Part shown: positions 1-10,060 of the stretch, one piece after another | How positions within the stretch are numbered: the first letter of the stretch is position 1 | Layout of the letters: each line of letters starts with the position of its first letter | Origin: Pyropia yezoensis | Taxonomy: Eukaryota > Rhodophyta > Bangiophyceae > Bangiales > Bangiaceae | Direction of reading: 5' to 3' | Assembly (NCBI GenBank): GCA_009829735.1 | Contig: CM020620.1 | Span: 12,397,420-12,461,419 of the forward strand | Length of the DNA stretch: 64,000 nt | The notes under the pieces: generated by a model | The model's input: the letters and a program-made list of their open reading frames with translations, nothing else | What the model was told of the DNA's origin: nothing | Database searches by the model: none | Translations under genes and position numbers: made by a program

Positions 1-866
1 CGGCGGCGGTGGGTGCCGCGGCGGAAGCGGCGGGGGGGGAGGGGCTGACGCTCTTTTCGTCGTGGGGCCTCCGCTGGCCGCTCAGCGACTATGCGGCGTG
101 GGACGGCGCGTGGGCGGCGTGGCGGTTTTTCAACTACATGGTCGACGCCCCCGACGGCGCCGGCGGCGGCAAGGACCTGCCCATTGCCGTCCCCCCCACC
201 GCCCACCTCTACTGGCAGTCGGCGTACGTGATGGTCACGGACGCGGGGCTGACCAACTGGACCGCCGCCAACGCCGCCCTCCGGTCGCTGCCCCCGCACC
301 CGGCGGTGGCGGCGGCGGTGGCGGGCGTGGCGGGCCGCGTGGCGGTGGGCCGCCTCGGCGGTGCGCACGTGCGGTGCCTCAACCTCACCGCCGACATCCC
401 GGCCATTGCCAACGCGACGGCCGAGTATGGGGCGGCGGGCGCCGCCGCGCTGGCGCACTGGCGGGGCAAGTCGGGGCCCGCCGTCTTTGCCGCCGAGGTG
501 GTTGCCCGCCTCCGCCGCTCCAGCGGCGGCGGCGGCACGCCGCCGCCCCTCGACGGCTTTTACGTTGCCTCTGACTGGGGCGGCACCGCGGCGGTTGTCC
601 GGGCGGCGGTGGCCGCCGCGTCGCCGCCGCTGGTGGTGGGCGGCGGCGCCGCGGTGGCGGGCGCCACGGCGGGCACGCCCGGCGGGCGGCCCGTCGTGGT
701 GACGCTGCCCCCCGCGGCGACGGCGGGGTGTGAGGGCGACCGCGGGGGGCGGTGCGTGCGGGCGGCGCTGGCCGACGCGCTGCTGCTGGCGCGGACGCCC
801 GTGCTGCTGGGGAGCACGTGGAGCAGCTTTACGGAGCTGGTCATGCGGCTGGGGGGGGTCAAGGCC
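1..866 (+). CDS. fucosyltransferase-like protein, 5' end outside window, interrupted by gap
   Basis: An open frame enters from the left edge and runs about 286 codons into an assembly gap, with codon use strongly GC-rich like the other host genes. Near nt 560-600 the protein reads FYVASDWGG, and just before the gap a leucine-rich helix is followed by GSTWSSFTELVMRLGG. This pairing (an 'ASD' loop, then a helix and S-W/S-S-F) resembles the C-terminal donor-binding region of fucosyltransferases of the GT23/GT37/GT65/GT68 kind, where a conserved Ser-Phe lies near the sugar-nucleotide. Such enzymes move fucose from GDP-fucose to glycans or proteins in the secretory pathway. Several NxT/NxS sites (for example NWT, NLT, NAT) fit a luminal protein. 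The family is inferred from short motifs only, so another GT-B glycosyltransferase remains possible. Confidence 0.5.
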
Positions 867-1096
867 NNNNNNNNNNNNNNNNNNNNNNNNNNNNNNNNNN
901 NNNNNNNNNNNNNNNNNNNNNNNNNNNNNNNNNNNNNNNNNNNNNNNNNNNNNNNNNNNNNNNNNNNNNNNNNNNNNNNNNNNNNNNNNNNNNNNNNNNN
1001 NNNNNNNNNNNNNNNNNNNNNNNNNNNNNNNNNNNNNNNNNNNNNNNNNNNNNNNNNNNNNNNNNNNNNNNNNNNNNNNNNNNNNNNNNNNNNNNN
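867..1096. other. assembly gap (230 N)
   Basis: There are 230 unknown bases. The size may be nominal, so the reading frame cannot be carried across it. The frame after the gap differs from that before it, which says nothing about the real gene. Confidence 0.99.
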
Positions 1097-1276
1097 ATGG
1101 AGGCCGCCGGTGTGCCGACGGCGGATGTGGCGGCGTTTGAGCGCACCCTCCTCCGCCGCTACAAGGCGTACGTGGTGCGCGTGGAGGGGGACCGCTTCTG
1201 TGTGCGCCGCGACGCGTTTGCCGACTACATTGTGGACGTGTACCTGGACGCCCTTGACGGCAAGCTGCGCACGTAA
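1097..1276 (+). CDS. C-terminal end of the gene before the gap (probable)
   Basis: After the gap an open frame of 59 codons ends in TAA at 1274-1276. It contains a charged segment (RTLLRRYKAYVVRVEGDRF) and ends in YLDALDGKLRT. No further domain is recognisable. Strand, GC-rich codon use and position suggest it closes the fucosyltransferase-like gene. It could also be the end of a second gene, because a start codon ATG happens to be the first base triplet after the gap. Confidence 0.4.
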   Translation: MEAAGVPTADVAAFERTLLRRYKAYVVRVEGDRFCVRRDAFADYIVDVYLDALDGKLRT

Positions 1277-1764
1277 CTCGATCTCGCGGGGGGGGGGGGG
1301 GGGGGGGGGGAGAGAAGGGGAGAGCAAAAGGGGGAAGGGGCGTCCGCCGGGGGGGGTGCGGGGCCATGACTGTTGCGCTGGAGTACGACTATGCAAGTTT
1401 GTTGTTTTACCTCCATGGGTGACCAGGTGACCAGCACTGTGGTGCTGGGCACGCAGCACTGTGGTGCTGGGTGATAAGTAGATGTGGCCATGGCTCACCG
1501 TAGAGTCCCAGGGGCCACCGTGTTTGGAGCGCCTCACGGGAGGCACGACTTTGCCCGGCGGCAGTCTATTTTTCCTATACCCGGTGATGCATGCGGATGC
1601 GCAGCAAGTTCACAGCAAGTGTTTCTTGTGCTTCCCACTGCCCCTCCCCCCTCTCCGCCCTCCCCCCCCCCACCTACGCCTTTTGTGGCCCAAGAGCTCC
1701 ACACGCCGTCTGCCGCCTGCCACCCCTGCGGCGACCGCCCACCCCCCGCTCGGGCCTTGATGGC
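1277..1764. other. convergent 3'-3' spacer
   Basis: This is the spacer between the end of the fucosyltransferase-like gene (+) and the end of the TIMP-like gene (-). It holds a pure G run at about 1289-1310 and a tandem pair of identical hairpins (separate entry). I see no gene in it. Confidence 0.7.
1432..1471. repeat. two tandem copies of an 18-bp hairpin
   Basis: CAGCACTGTGGTGCTGGG occurs at 1432-1449 and again at 1454-1471. Each copy folds as CAGCAC-TGTG-GTGCTG (6-bp stem, 4-nt loop). Just upstream, GGTGACCA is also doubled. Lying between two converging genes, the pair could mark transcript ends, but that role is a guess. Confidence 0.6.
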
Positions 1765-2247
1765 CTAGACCCGGAAGCTCTTGGTCGCCGGGCACACATC
1801 CCCATTGGCAGCGTCCAGGATGCGGCGGTCCGCGGGGGACACGTTGGCCCACCGCGGGGAGATGCCACACGACGTCACGTGGAACTTGCCGGCGAGGGAG
1901 GATTTGAAGACAAAGAGGTAGGTGGTGCCCACCTCCAGCGGCTGCCCGCACTCCTCGGGGGAGTTGCCGCTCGTCACCCGGATGTACCGCGGCACGCAGT
2001 TCTTGTACGACCGCAGCACCCGGACGGACCACTCGGACTGGCGCGGGCCGGAGCGGAACGGGTCGCCAATGTAGATGGCCTTGGTGACCAGCCCGCGGAC
2101 GGTGTAGTCTGACTCGGAGACGGCCGTCTGCAGGGGGGGTTCATCAAAGCAGTTGCACGCGCCGGCGGGGGGGGTGGCCGCCATCGCCATCGCCACCGTC
2201 GCAAGGACCACCGCCGCCAGGCGGAGGGGGGTGATGAGGCGTGCCAT
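1765..2247 (-). CDS. secreted TIMP/netrin-like (NTR) domain protein
   Basis: A 160-residue protein starts at the ATG whose complement is at 2245-2247. Residues 1-30 look like a signal peptide (MARLITPLRL, then AAVVLATVAMAMA, ending PPAGA). Cleavage after Ala30 would expose Cys31 in the motif CNC, as in tissue inhibitors of metalloproteinases, where the N-terminal Cys of CxC binds the protease zinc. Six cysteines follow the TIMP N-domain count (C31, C33, C84, C100, C127, C152), enough for three disulfides, and the pattern YLFVFKSS...HVTSCG fits an OB-fold NTR domain. The length matches a single NTR domain without the animal C-terminal part. A run of about 22 C (G on the + strand, 2262-2281) lies in the 5' leader. 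Metalloprotease inhibition is inferred; other NTR proteins have different roles. Confidence 0.75.
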   Translation of the reverse strand: MARLITPLRLAAVVLATVAMAMAATPPAGACNCFDEPPLQTAVSESDYTVRGLVTKAIYIGDPFRSGPRQSEWSVRVLRSYKNCVPRYIRVTSGNSPEECGQPLEVGTTYLFVFKSSLAGKFHVTSCGISPRWANVSPADRRILDAANGDVCPATKSFRV

Positions 2248-3930
2248 GATGCGAAAAAAGGGGGGGGGGGGGGGGGGGGGGGAGGAGAGTCGGGGGGCGA
2301 AAAGATGGGGAATGGGAGAAAGAGGGGTGGGGAAGGCGGGGGGGGAGAAGGTGGGAGGCAGCGCAAAAGAAAAAAAAGTAGTGGCTGAGGATGGCAGTGT
2401 ATCTTGTTGTGCTTGCTGGGCATGGTAGTCATGATGGGGGCGATAGGCGGGCGCAGCCGCCTCTTTTAAGCAGCTCACCCCATCGCCGCGAGTGGCCAGG
2501 CGGGTTGAGCTACAAAGCGCGGGCCCGCGCTTCCGAGCAGGGCAGTACAGCAGTGGTCGCCGCCAGAGCAGCCATGGGACGACGACGCTACAGACGGAAA
2601 GGGCGGGCAGGGCGCCCCTGTGCGTTTCTGGATGGGTGGCGCGGGAAGGTTGGCGGGGAGAGTACAGGAGCTTCTTTACATATAAAGCAGTATGAACATA
2701 CGTGCGTGGGAGGGCGGGCGGAGAGTACGGCGAGCTCACGAGCGACGCCAAGCGCTCCAAAAGCTGGCGCCGAACGTGCTGCGTCACGAGCCCGCGTTTG
2801 TCCACATCTCGAGTGCACGGGGCAGTGGGGTCTAAAGAGGGACCACCGATTTCTTGCTTTCCGGGTGTTTTCCTCTTGCGCAGGATTTTGCAACCCCCTC
2901 TCAGTGCTTGAAGAACGTCGATTTTGAGGACTAAATTTGCTTTACGCTTGCAGATGCAAGTTGCACAAGCCCGCATGGATGGTGCTTGTCTGCGCCGGAA
3001 GCGCACGACCCTAGCTTCCTTGTGGTATCGACAGAACAACTTGCGAGCTTGTGAAGCGCTGCCTGAAGAGGGAATGGAAAACGTTACATCTGGGATCTGT
3101 TCTGCACAGCAAGCACTGCACCCACAAGCAACGGACGATGCAGGTCTGTATCCCACTGCAGGGCGCCCCTAGAGCAGGAACAAAATTCTCCCAGCATTCC
3201 GTTTGGAACTGCGACCAGTCATATGTTCTCAATTGTGACAGCGGAGTCATCCGGGCGGTTCTATTGGACACTAGCGGAGAAAGAGATAGGATCAGTCACG
3301 GGAGACTTTTCGCTCGTGCCGAAGAGCACGGCCGACCTGGGTTGTCCTCTTGTTGTGCCCTGCAAGAAGTTGCGCTGCTCAGCAATCTCAGGAATCTTTC
3401 TTGCGCCCGCGATGCAAACTCAGCGTCGCTACAAGCAAGGTTTCGGGCCAGGACCCCGCTTGCTCGTGGTCCTGGCTAAAGCCCCACTGCGCGGTTGAGC
3501 GGGTCTTGGACGGGGTGGTTCCCACTACAAAACCCTCTGCCTTGCTGCCGGGAGCTCTTGCCAATGTCTCCGATGCAAAAACGAACCAAAAGGAAAGAGC
3601 CATGTGGTGTGGAAAAGGATGGCTGTCGCGCGAGTAAATGGGCGTCTGCAAAGAAGAGGACCAATCAAATGCTCTGAAACTAATCTAGCGTGCCGAGTAT
3701 GAGTGCACAACTGGAAGTCTCAAGGGAGAGAACAAGAAAGCATGAAAGATGTCATTCCTATGTACGTTTCGAGGTGAGCATCACGACGTTTTCTTTTATG
3801 CATGTGCCTGCCACTGCGCAAGGACATGTTCATGAAAGCGGGAACGGTAATCCACAAGACTCCCCTGCCAAATGCGACATGTCCGTGCGCCATTTCGTGA
3901 AGCTTTCTTGAGCTCAGCGTAACATCGCAA
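2248..3930. other. spacer upstream of the TIMP-like gene
   Basis: A mixed region. 2250-2400 is G-rich; from about 2850 onward composition falls to roughly 50% GC with normal-looking non-coding sequence. No conserved protein motif, RNA gene or repeat was recognised. It presumably holds the promoter of the minus-strand TIMP-like gene. Confidence 0.5.
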
Positions 3931-4660
3931 TGCATTCACATGTGACGGTGTCGGTGCGGGCTACGGGCTTCTTCTCAGCGGCCAGCCCACCCCCTTCTGT
4001 CGTGACGGCCGCGTCCAGTCCCACGCCGTGGCGCCGGCCGACGCAGCGGGTGGGGGGGTGTCGTGGATGGGCAGGGCCTGGGGGGGCTGGGAGAAGGGCG
4101 ACGGCTGGGCGGAGGCCACCGCCGTCTGACAGCGCACTATCGGTGGTCCAGGTCCGGAGGGGAGGGCAGGACGGAACTGGGTCAGGTGATGGCGGCGCAG
4201 GGCAGGGGAGGGCCTCCACGTCCAAGCCACTCTCGCGTTGGGCGTGGGTGCGCGGTCGGTGTCGGCCACAGGGGTGTGTGCTCGGGATTGCGTAGCGTGG
4301 ACGGTGGGGGGGTGCAGGTGGGGCAGGGAACGGCGCGGGAAGAAATGCAACAAGCGCCCGCAAGAGGGGGAAACGCGGGGACGAGGGCGCAAGCCCAGTA
4401 CGAAGAAGAGGAGGGGCGGGTGGTGGGGGACCGTACGGACAGGGACCTCTTTCCCCGCACGACCGGCCGTCCTCTTGTCCCTCCGCCACCGGCGCGTCTG
4501 TACATGGGAGAGTGTCTACCTGGCGGCGGTGGGTGGGTGCGCGCGCGCGTGTGGACTTTTTTTTTTTTTTTTTGTTTTCTAGTTCCGCCGCTGCCGGCAG
4601 CAGCAACGGCCCGCCCGCTTGGGGAAGGACCCCGCGGATGGGGTGGGGTGGAAGGGGCGA

Positions 4661-4694
<34 letters not shown>

Positions 4695-5078
4695 CCCACA
4701 GGCCCCGACGCCGAACCGCCCCGCCCAAGGTCAGGGCGCGTGGCGGTTGCGGTGTGGCGCCACAACCCCCCCCCCCCCCCCACCACCCCCACCCCTGCGT
4801 CGCTGCGCCGCCGCCCCTCGTGTCGAAAACGCCGCCGTACAGGCAGCCCCCCCCCACACCCCCCCCTCAACGCGCGCCAAGGTGGGGGGCGCGCCAACAG
4901 GGCGCGCCGCGCCTCGACTCGCCGCCAGTCGCTCGCGGGGCCACGCGCCGTCCACCCTGCGCAGGTCCCCCACGTGGTCGCAGCCCCCCTTCCCGCGCCC
5001 TCCCCCCCCCCCCCCCCCCCCCCCGACGCCAATGTGCCCTCCTCCGTGTCCACTCCCCCCTCGCCCCTTCCCAGTAGG

Positions 5079-5194
5079 TATGTATGTACTGTACTGTACT
5101 GTACAGCACCACTCCAACCCCCCCCCCCACGGGGCGGGGGGCCCCCAGCACAGGGGCACAGTCCTGTACTGTACATCCATACATGTACAGTACA
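5079..5194. repeat. GTACT pentamer array and perfect 12-bp cruciform
   Basis: GTACT is repeated three times at about 5086-5100. About 65 bp on, a perfect inverted repeat forms a hairpin: TGTACTGTACAT (5165-5176), six-base loop, ATGTACAGTACA (5183-5194). The hairpin arms also pair with the pentamer array. It sits inside GC-rich sequence and is markedly AT-richer than its surroundings. Confidence 0.7.
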
Positions 5195-5920
5195 CCCAAA
5201 TGGGGCATGAAATGGGGGCGTTGGGGTCTTGATCAGCGGCACGTGCGGGGTGGGGTGGGCGCGGGACGGGCGCGACCCTTTAAACTTTCAAAGCAGCCAC
5301 GTTGGTGCCCCTCCCCACGCGAGGGGCCGCCGCGCGCGTTGGCCCTGGCCCTGTGGCCCACACGCTCGCGCCAACTGGTGCCACCAACCACGACAACCCC
5401 CCCCCCCCCTCCCCCCACGGGCGTTGGGGCCCCAACGCCCGCCCGCCACCTCGCAGACGTTTCCTCGGCCAGCAAGTCCTCGGCGGCGGGGAGGGGGGTG
5501 TGTACCCCACGGCCGCCCAGACACGGTGCCCCCCACGACACGACCTCCTCCACGACCGCCCCCACCCCCACCCCCACCCCCACCACCACCACCAAGTACC
5601 ACCACCCCCCCCATCCCCCCTGCTCTTCCCACCACCCACCCCCACCTCACGACCGCCCCTCCTCTTCCCCCCTCCCCCTCCCCCCCTCCCCCCTTCCCCT
5701 CCCACCCCTCCCCCCTTCCCCTCCTCCCGCCCCTCCCCCCTGCCCTGCCGCCCCTCCCCCACCCCAGCGCGCGCGCCACCCCCTGTTCCCCCCCCCCCCT
5801 CGCGTGTCGCCCCCCCGGCGCGCGTGTGCATCGCCACTGCGCGGGCGGTCTGCGCCACCGCTGCTGCTGCGGCGGTGGCAGCCGCCGCCCACCCCCCGCC
5901 CACCCCCCGCCCGCCCGCCG

Positions 5921-5960
5921 CCCCGCCCCGCCCCGCCCCGCCCCGCCCCGCCCCGCCCCG
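5921..5960. repeat. (CCCCG)8 tandem repeat
   Basis: Eight perfect copies of CCCCG; degenerate copies continue to about 5985. The complementary strand is (GGGGC)n, which is expected to form G-quadruplexes. Confidence 0.85.
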
Positions 5961-7066
5961 TCACGCCCCGCCTCGCCCCACCCGCCTGGCCGCCGCGCCT
6001 CCCCCACCGCGGGACCGCCCCCTCCGCGTCCTTCCCGCCCCCCGCACGGCGCGCCGCAGGTCACTGCGCGCCGCAGGGTCGGGGGCGGCCGCAGGCCGTT
6101 TGAATTGGGCTCGTGGGGGGGGGGGGGGGGGGGGGGGGTGGTGGTGGTGGTGGGGTGGCCCGACCGCACGGCGAGCGGCGGGGTGGGTTGGGGGGGGGGT
6201 TGGCGAGGAGGAGGAGGAGGAGCGGCGACGCCGTGGCGACCGCCGCTGCGCGGGTCTTCCGTCCCCCCCCCCCCCAGCCCACCCCCACCCCCACCCCGCC
6301 TCGCCCGCGCGCCGCCGCCTTCCGCCGTGGCCGCCGCCGTCCCGCCCCCCCTCCTCTCCCCCCGCACCCCCCCCCCACTCCATTGGCCTCTGATCCCGTC
6401 CCCGCCGCCTCGCCGGCCGACTGCGGGTGGAAGCGGGTGGGCAGCGTGCGGGGGGGGGGGGGGGGGTGGGTGGTGGGGGGGTGACGTTGCGGCGGGCTGG
6501 TGGCCACCACCACCACCACCACCACCACCACCACCACGCACACACCCCTCCGCGTCCCCGCCAAGCACCTCTCCCCCCTCCTCCTCCGCTGCTCCTCACC
6601 CCCCCCCCCCCCCCCCCCCTTCTACCCTCTGGGTTCCGTGTTGTTTCCTTCCTATACCCCTACTCCCCCACCTGCTGCTGCTGCTGGCGGCCTTTTTGGC
6701 CGGCGCTGCCGCTTCCGGCCCGTCTTTTATTGACCCGTTGGGAGGGGGGAGGTGGGGGGGTGGGGGGGGGGGGTGGGGTCGTAGCGGTTTTTTTTTTTTT
6801 TGGACGTGCCGGTGGACGTGGCGGTGGTCGGCCAGCGGCGAGCGAGCGGCGGCAGCAGCGGCGGCGCGCCCCCACCGTGTCCCCCCCTCGCCGCGTGGGT
6901 CGCCCCCCCGACCGGTGGGTGCCCCGCCGCGCCACCCGCCGCGGGGCGCCCGCCGCCACGCCGCCCACACCCACCCGCCGCGCCGCGCCACGCCGCCGCG
7001 GTACACTCCCTGTCGCCCGTCGCGCGCCCGCGCCGGTGTCGCGGCCCTGCGGTGGGGCCACCCGAT

Positions 7067-7097
<31 letters not shown>

Positions 7098-7158
7098 CTC
7101 ACCCCTCGCGCGCCGGGTCGTTGCCGCGCCGCGCGCCTAGACGCTGCGAGCGGCGGCC

Positions 7159-7259
7159 GACCCGCCGCCGCCGCCGCGCCGGGTCGGCAGGCGCGCCGGG
7201 TCGGACCCGCCGCCGCCGCCGCGCCGGGTCGGCAGGCGCGCCGGGTCGGCAGGCGCGCC
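7159..7259. repeat. 45-bp tandem repeat, two copies plus partial 17-bp units
   Basis: A 45-bp unit that begins GACCCGCCGCC and ends CCGGGTCG occurs at 7159-7203 and 7204-7248 without change. Its 17-bp core (GCAGGCGCGCCGGGTCG) is then repeated once more in part, up to 7259. It lies about 500 bp upstream of the kinase start. Confidence 0.7.
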
Positions 7260-7732
7260 AGACGCCCCGCTTCCGCTCCGTTCGTCCCCCCCCGCCCCCC
7301 GCGGGGGCGCGCGGCGCCCCCGCGCTCCCCCCCCCCCCCCCCCCCCCCCCCCCCCTTCCTTGCTGGCGGCGCCGCGTGTCGGCACTGGCGGCGCCGGCAT
7401 CTCTGCCAGTGGCACACCCCACCCCCGCCTGGTCACGGGGGGCGTCGAGTCGGCAGAGGCGGCCGCCCGTCGTTACCCCCCGCTCCGCCCCGGCCAGTCA
7501 CCCGCCACTCTGCGCGGTCCTCATCCGGCCGACCACCGGCGCGCCACCACCACCCCCACCGCCGGCTCATCCCCACCGTTTCCCCAACCGCTGCCCTCTT
7601 TGTCCGTCATCCCCCTGCGCTATCACTACCCTGTTGTGACCATCACCTGCCCCCTCCTGCATCGCCAGCAGCACCTACCCCTGCCTCACCCGCTCCCCCC
7701 TCTACGTGTCTCCCCATCCCCCTTTTCCCACC

Positions 7733-8022
7733 ATGAACATGCCCCCCCCTCCCGGAAAGGAAAACGCAAGGCACGCCCCCCTCCCCACCTACCGCTCGCG
7801 GCCCCTCTCCACCCCCGCCACCGCGATGCGGCCACGACCCGCACCTGTGGGTGGCGGCGCCCCGTCTGCGACCGCCACCGCCACCTCCATGACCGCCGGC
7901 GGCGGGGGGGGGGGCGGCGGCGGCCGCGGCGGACGCCCCCGGCCCGTCTCCACTTCCACCCTCGGACCGGGGGGGGGGGCCAAGGCGGCGCCAACCGGCC
8001 GCGCACACGCGGCGTCGATGCC

Positions 8023-8064
<42 letters not shown>

Positions 8065-10060
8065 AGCGGCGACTGCGGCGGCGGCGGCAGCGGCAGTGAC
8101 GGCGGCGGCGGCGTCGGCGGCGGCGGCCCCTCCCGCCGCCGACGAGGCTGTCGCCCGCGCCCGTGCGCGCGTACGCGCCGCGCTGGCGGCCGCGGCAGCG
8201 ACCGCGGCGGCCTCTGTGGGTGCCCCGCCGGTCGCGGCGGCCGGCGGCACCGCCGCCGGGCGGCCCGTGACGGGCGGCGCCCCGCGGGGAGCGGCGGCGG
8301 CGGCGGGCGCAGCGGCGGCAGCGGCGGGCGGCGGCGGGGAGCGGCAGCCCCGCGACGCGGCAGCCACCGCCGCGGCCGCGGCAGCGGCAGAGCGCGTCCG
8401 CGCCCGGCGGCGAGCGGCGGCGGCGGCGGCAGCAGCAGCAACAGCGGGTGGGGACGCCCCCAGTGCGGGGGGGGGGGGCGGCCGCCTGGCCGGCCGGCCC
8501 GCGTCGGTGGGCGGCCCGCGGCCCGGGACGGCGGTGGCGGCGGCGGCGGCGGCGGCGGCTGGCAACCGGCCCGTGTCGGTGGGCGGCGGGCGGGTGGGCG
8601 TCAAGCCGCCGCTGCCCGCCGCGGCGCGCGGTGGCGGCGGCCGCTTGGCGCGGGACGGGGGCGCCGGGGGGGGGGCGCCGGGCGCCAAGGCCGCCGCACC
8701 AGGCGCTGTCGGCAAGGCCCGACCGTGGAGCGCTGCGGGGGGGGCGGGGGGGAAACCGAGGAGGCCGGCCGCAGGGCCCGCCGCCGCCGCCGCCGCCAGT
8801 GCTCGAGCCGCCGCCGCTGCCGCCGCTGCCACCGCAGCCGCCGCCGCCGCCCCAGCCGCGACCACCACCCCAGCCGTCGCCCCAGCTGCCACCCCCGCCG
8901 CGACGTCTGCGGCGGGAGCTGGCGGGGGTGAGGGCGCGGGGGCGGCCACCGCCGGTGCCCCCCCCCGCCCCCCATCCACCGCAGGTGGTGCGCCCGGCCT
9001 GGCTGTGCCCCCTCCCCCCACCCCGCCCACGTCGTGGAAGCTGGACGACTTTGTCATTGGCCGCCGGCTGGGCAGCGGCAAATTTGGGGACGTCTACCTC
9101 GCCCGGGAGCGGCGCACCCGCTTTAGCGTCGCCCTCAAGGTGCTGTCCAAGTCCTTCCTCACCTCCCGGTCGGTGAGCGGGCAGCTGCGGCGGGAGATTG
9201 AAATCCAGGCCGCCCTCGACCACCCGTCGGTCCTCCGCCTGTATGGCTACTTTCACGACGACGCGCACGTGTACCTGATCCTCGAGTACGCCCCCGGCGG
9301 GGAGCTGTACGCGTCCATCCAGGCGGCAGGCGGGCGGATCCACCCCAACCTCGCCGCCCGGTACGTGGCGTCCCTGGCGGGGGCGCTCCGCCACTGCCAC
9401 GCGCAGGGCATCATCCACCGGGACCTTAAGTCGGAGAACCTGCTGCTGGACGGGGCGGGGCGGCTCAAGATTGGGGACTTTGGCTGGTCCGTCCGCGTGC
9501 CCGCCGCCGCCGCGGGGGGGGCCGCCGCCGCCACCGCGCGGGTGGCGGCCGCCACCGCGGCCGCAGCGTCTGCGGCGACCGCGGCCGCTGGGGGCGGCGG
9601 CGACGGTGGCGCCGTGCCCGCCCCCCCCCCGCCCCCCCCCCGCATTGTGGACCCAGGTGCGGTGGACGATGATGGGCGGCGGAGCACGATGTGCGGTACG
9701 CTCGACTTTCTCGCCCCCGAGATTGTCCGCCGCCAGCCGTACGGTCCCGCCGTGGACCTCTGGGCGCTCGGCGCGATTGCGTACGAGTGGCTGTACGGGG
9801 AGCCCCCGTTCTTTGCCGACTCCAACGAGGCCACCGAGGAGCTCATCCTGGCCGCCTCCCTCCGCTTTCCCACTGGCGCGGGCGTGCCCGCCGTGCCGTG
9901 GGCGGCGCAGGACCTCATCCGCCGGCTCCTCCGGCTTCGTCCCGAGGCGCGGCTGTCGCTCGACGATGTGCTCTGCCACCCGTGGCTGGTCGCGAATGGG
10001 GTGGCAGAGGGCGCGGGGGGGGGAGCGGGGGAGGCCCGGCGGGGGATAAACCACGCGTAG
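7733..10060 (+). CDS. AUR: Aurora-type serine/threonine protein kinase
   Basis: A single-exon gene of 775 residues. The ATG at 7733 sits in a good context (CCCACCATGA), and no ATG lies upstream in frame near it. Residues 9-11 form a KEN box (GKEN), a known APC/C degron. Residues of about 20-430 are an Ala/Gly/Pro-rich low-complexity tail. The kinase domain covers about 436-765: glycine loop GSGKFGDV (from about 447), Lys469 (VALKV), HRDLKSEN with Asp564, DFGWS with Asp582, activation Thr652 in RRSTMCGTLDFLAPE, and a final LSLDDVLCHPW. The DFGWS and RRxTxCGTxD signatures are typical of Aurora kinases, which act at centrosomes and on chromosomes in mitosis. Between DFG and Thr652 there are 70 residues rather than about 14, the extra being an Ala/Gly/Pro insert. 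Catalytic residues are all present. Confidence 0.93.

Larger units (their letters stand above)
3931..7732. other. low-complexity GC-rich spacer and leader of the kinase gene
   Basis: About 3.8 kb is dominated by C and G homopolymers (for example near 4778, 5006, 6116, 6598, 7070 and 7329), a T run at about 4558, (GGC)n at 4663-4692, a (CCA)n run at about 6503-6537 and proline-codon-like stretches. All six frames are open for long distances simply because stop codons are AT-rich; none shows a domain or a convincing start. The last few hundred bases before 7733 are probably the 5' leader and promoter of the Aurora kinase gene. Confidence 0.6.

Noticed and set aside
4063-7736. Very long open frames on both strands
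   Set aside because: They exist in all frames because the DNA is about 80% GC with homopolymers. They encode only Pro/Gly/Arg/Ala runs and lack domains and good starts.
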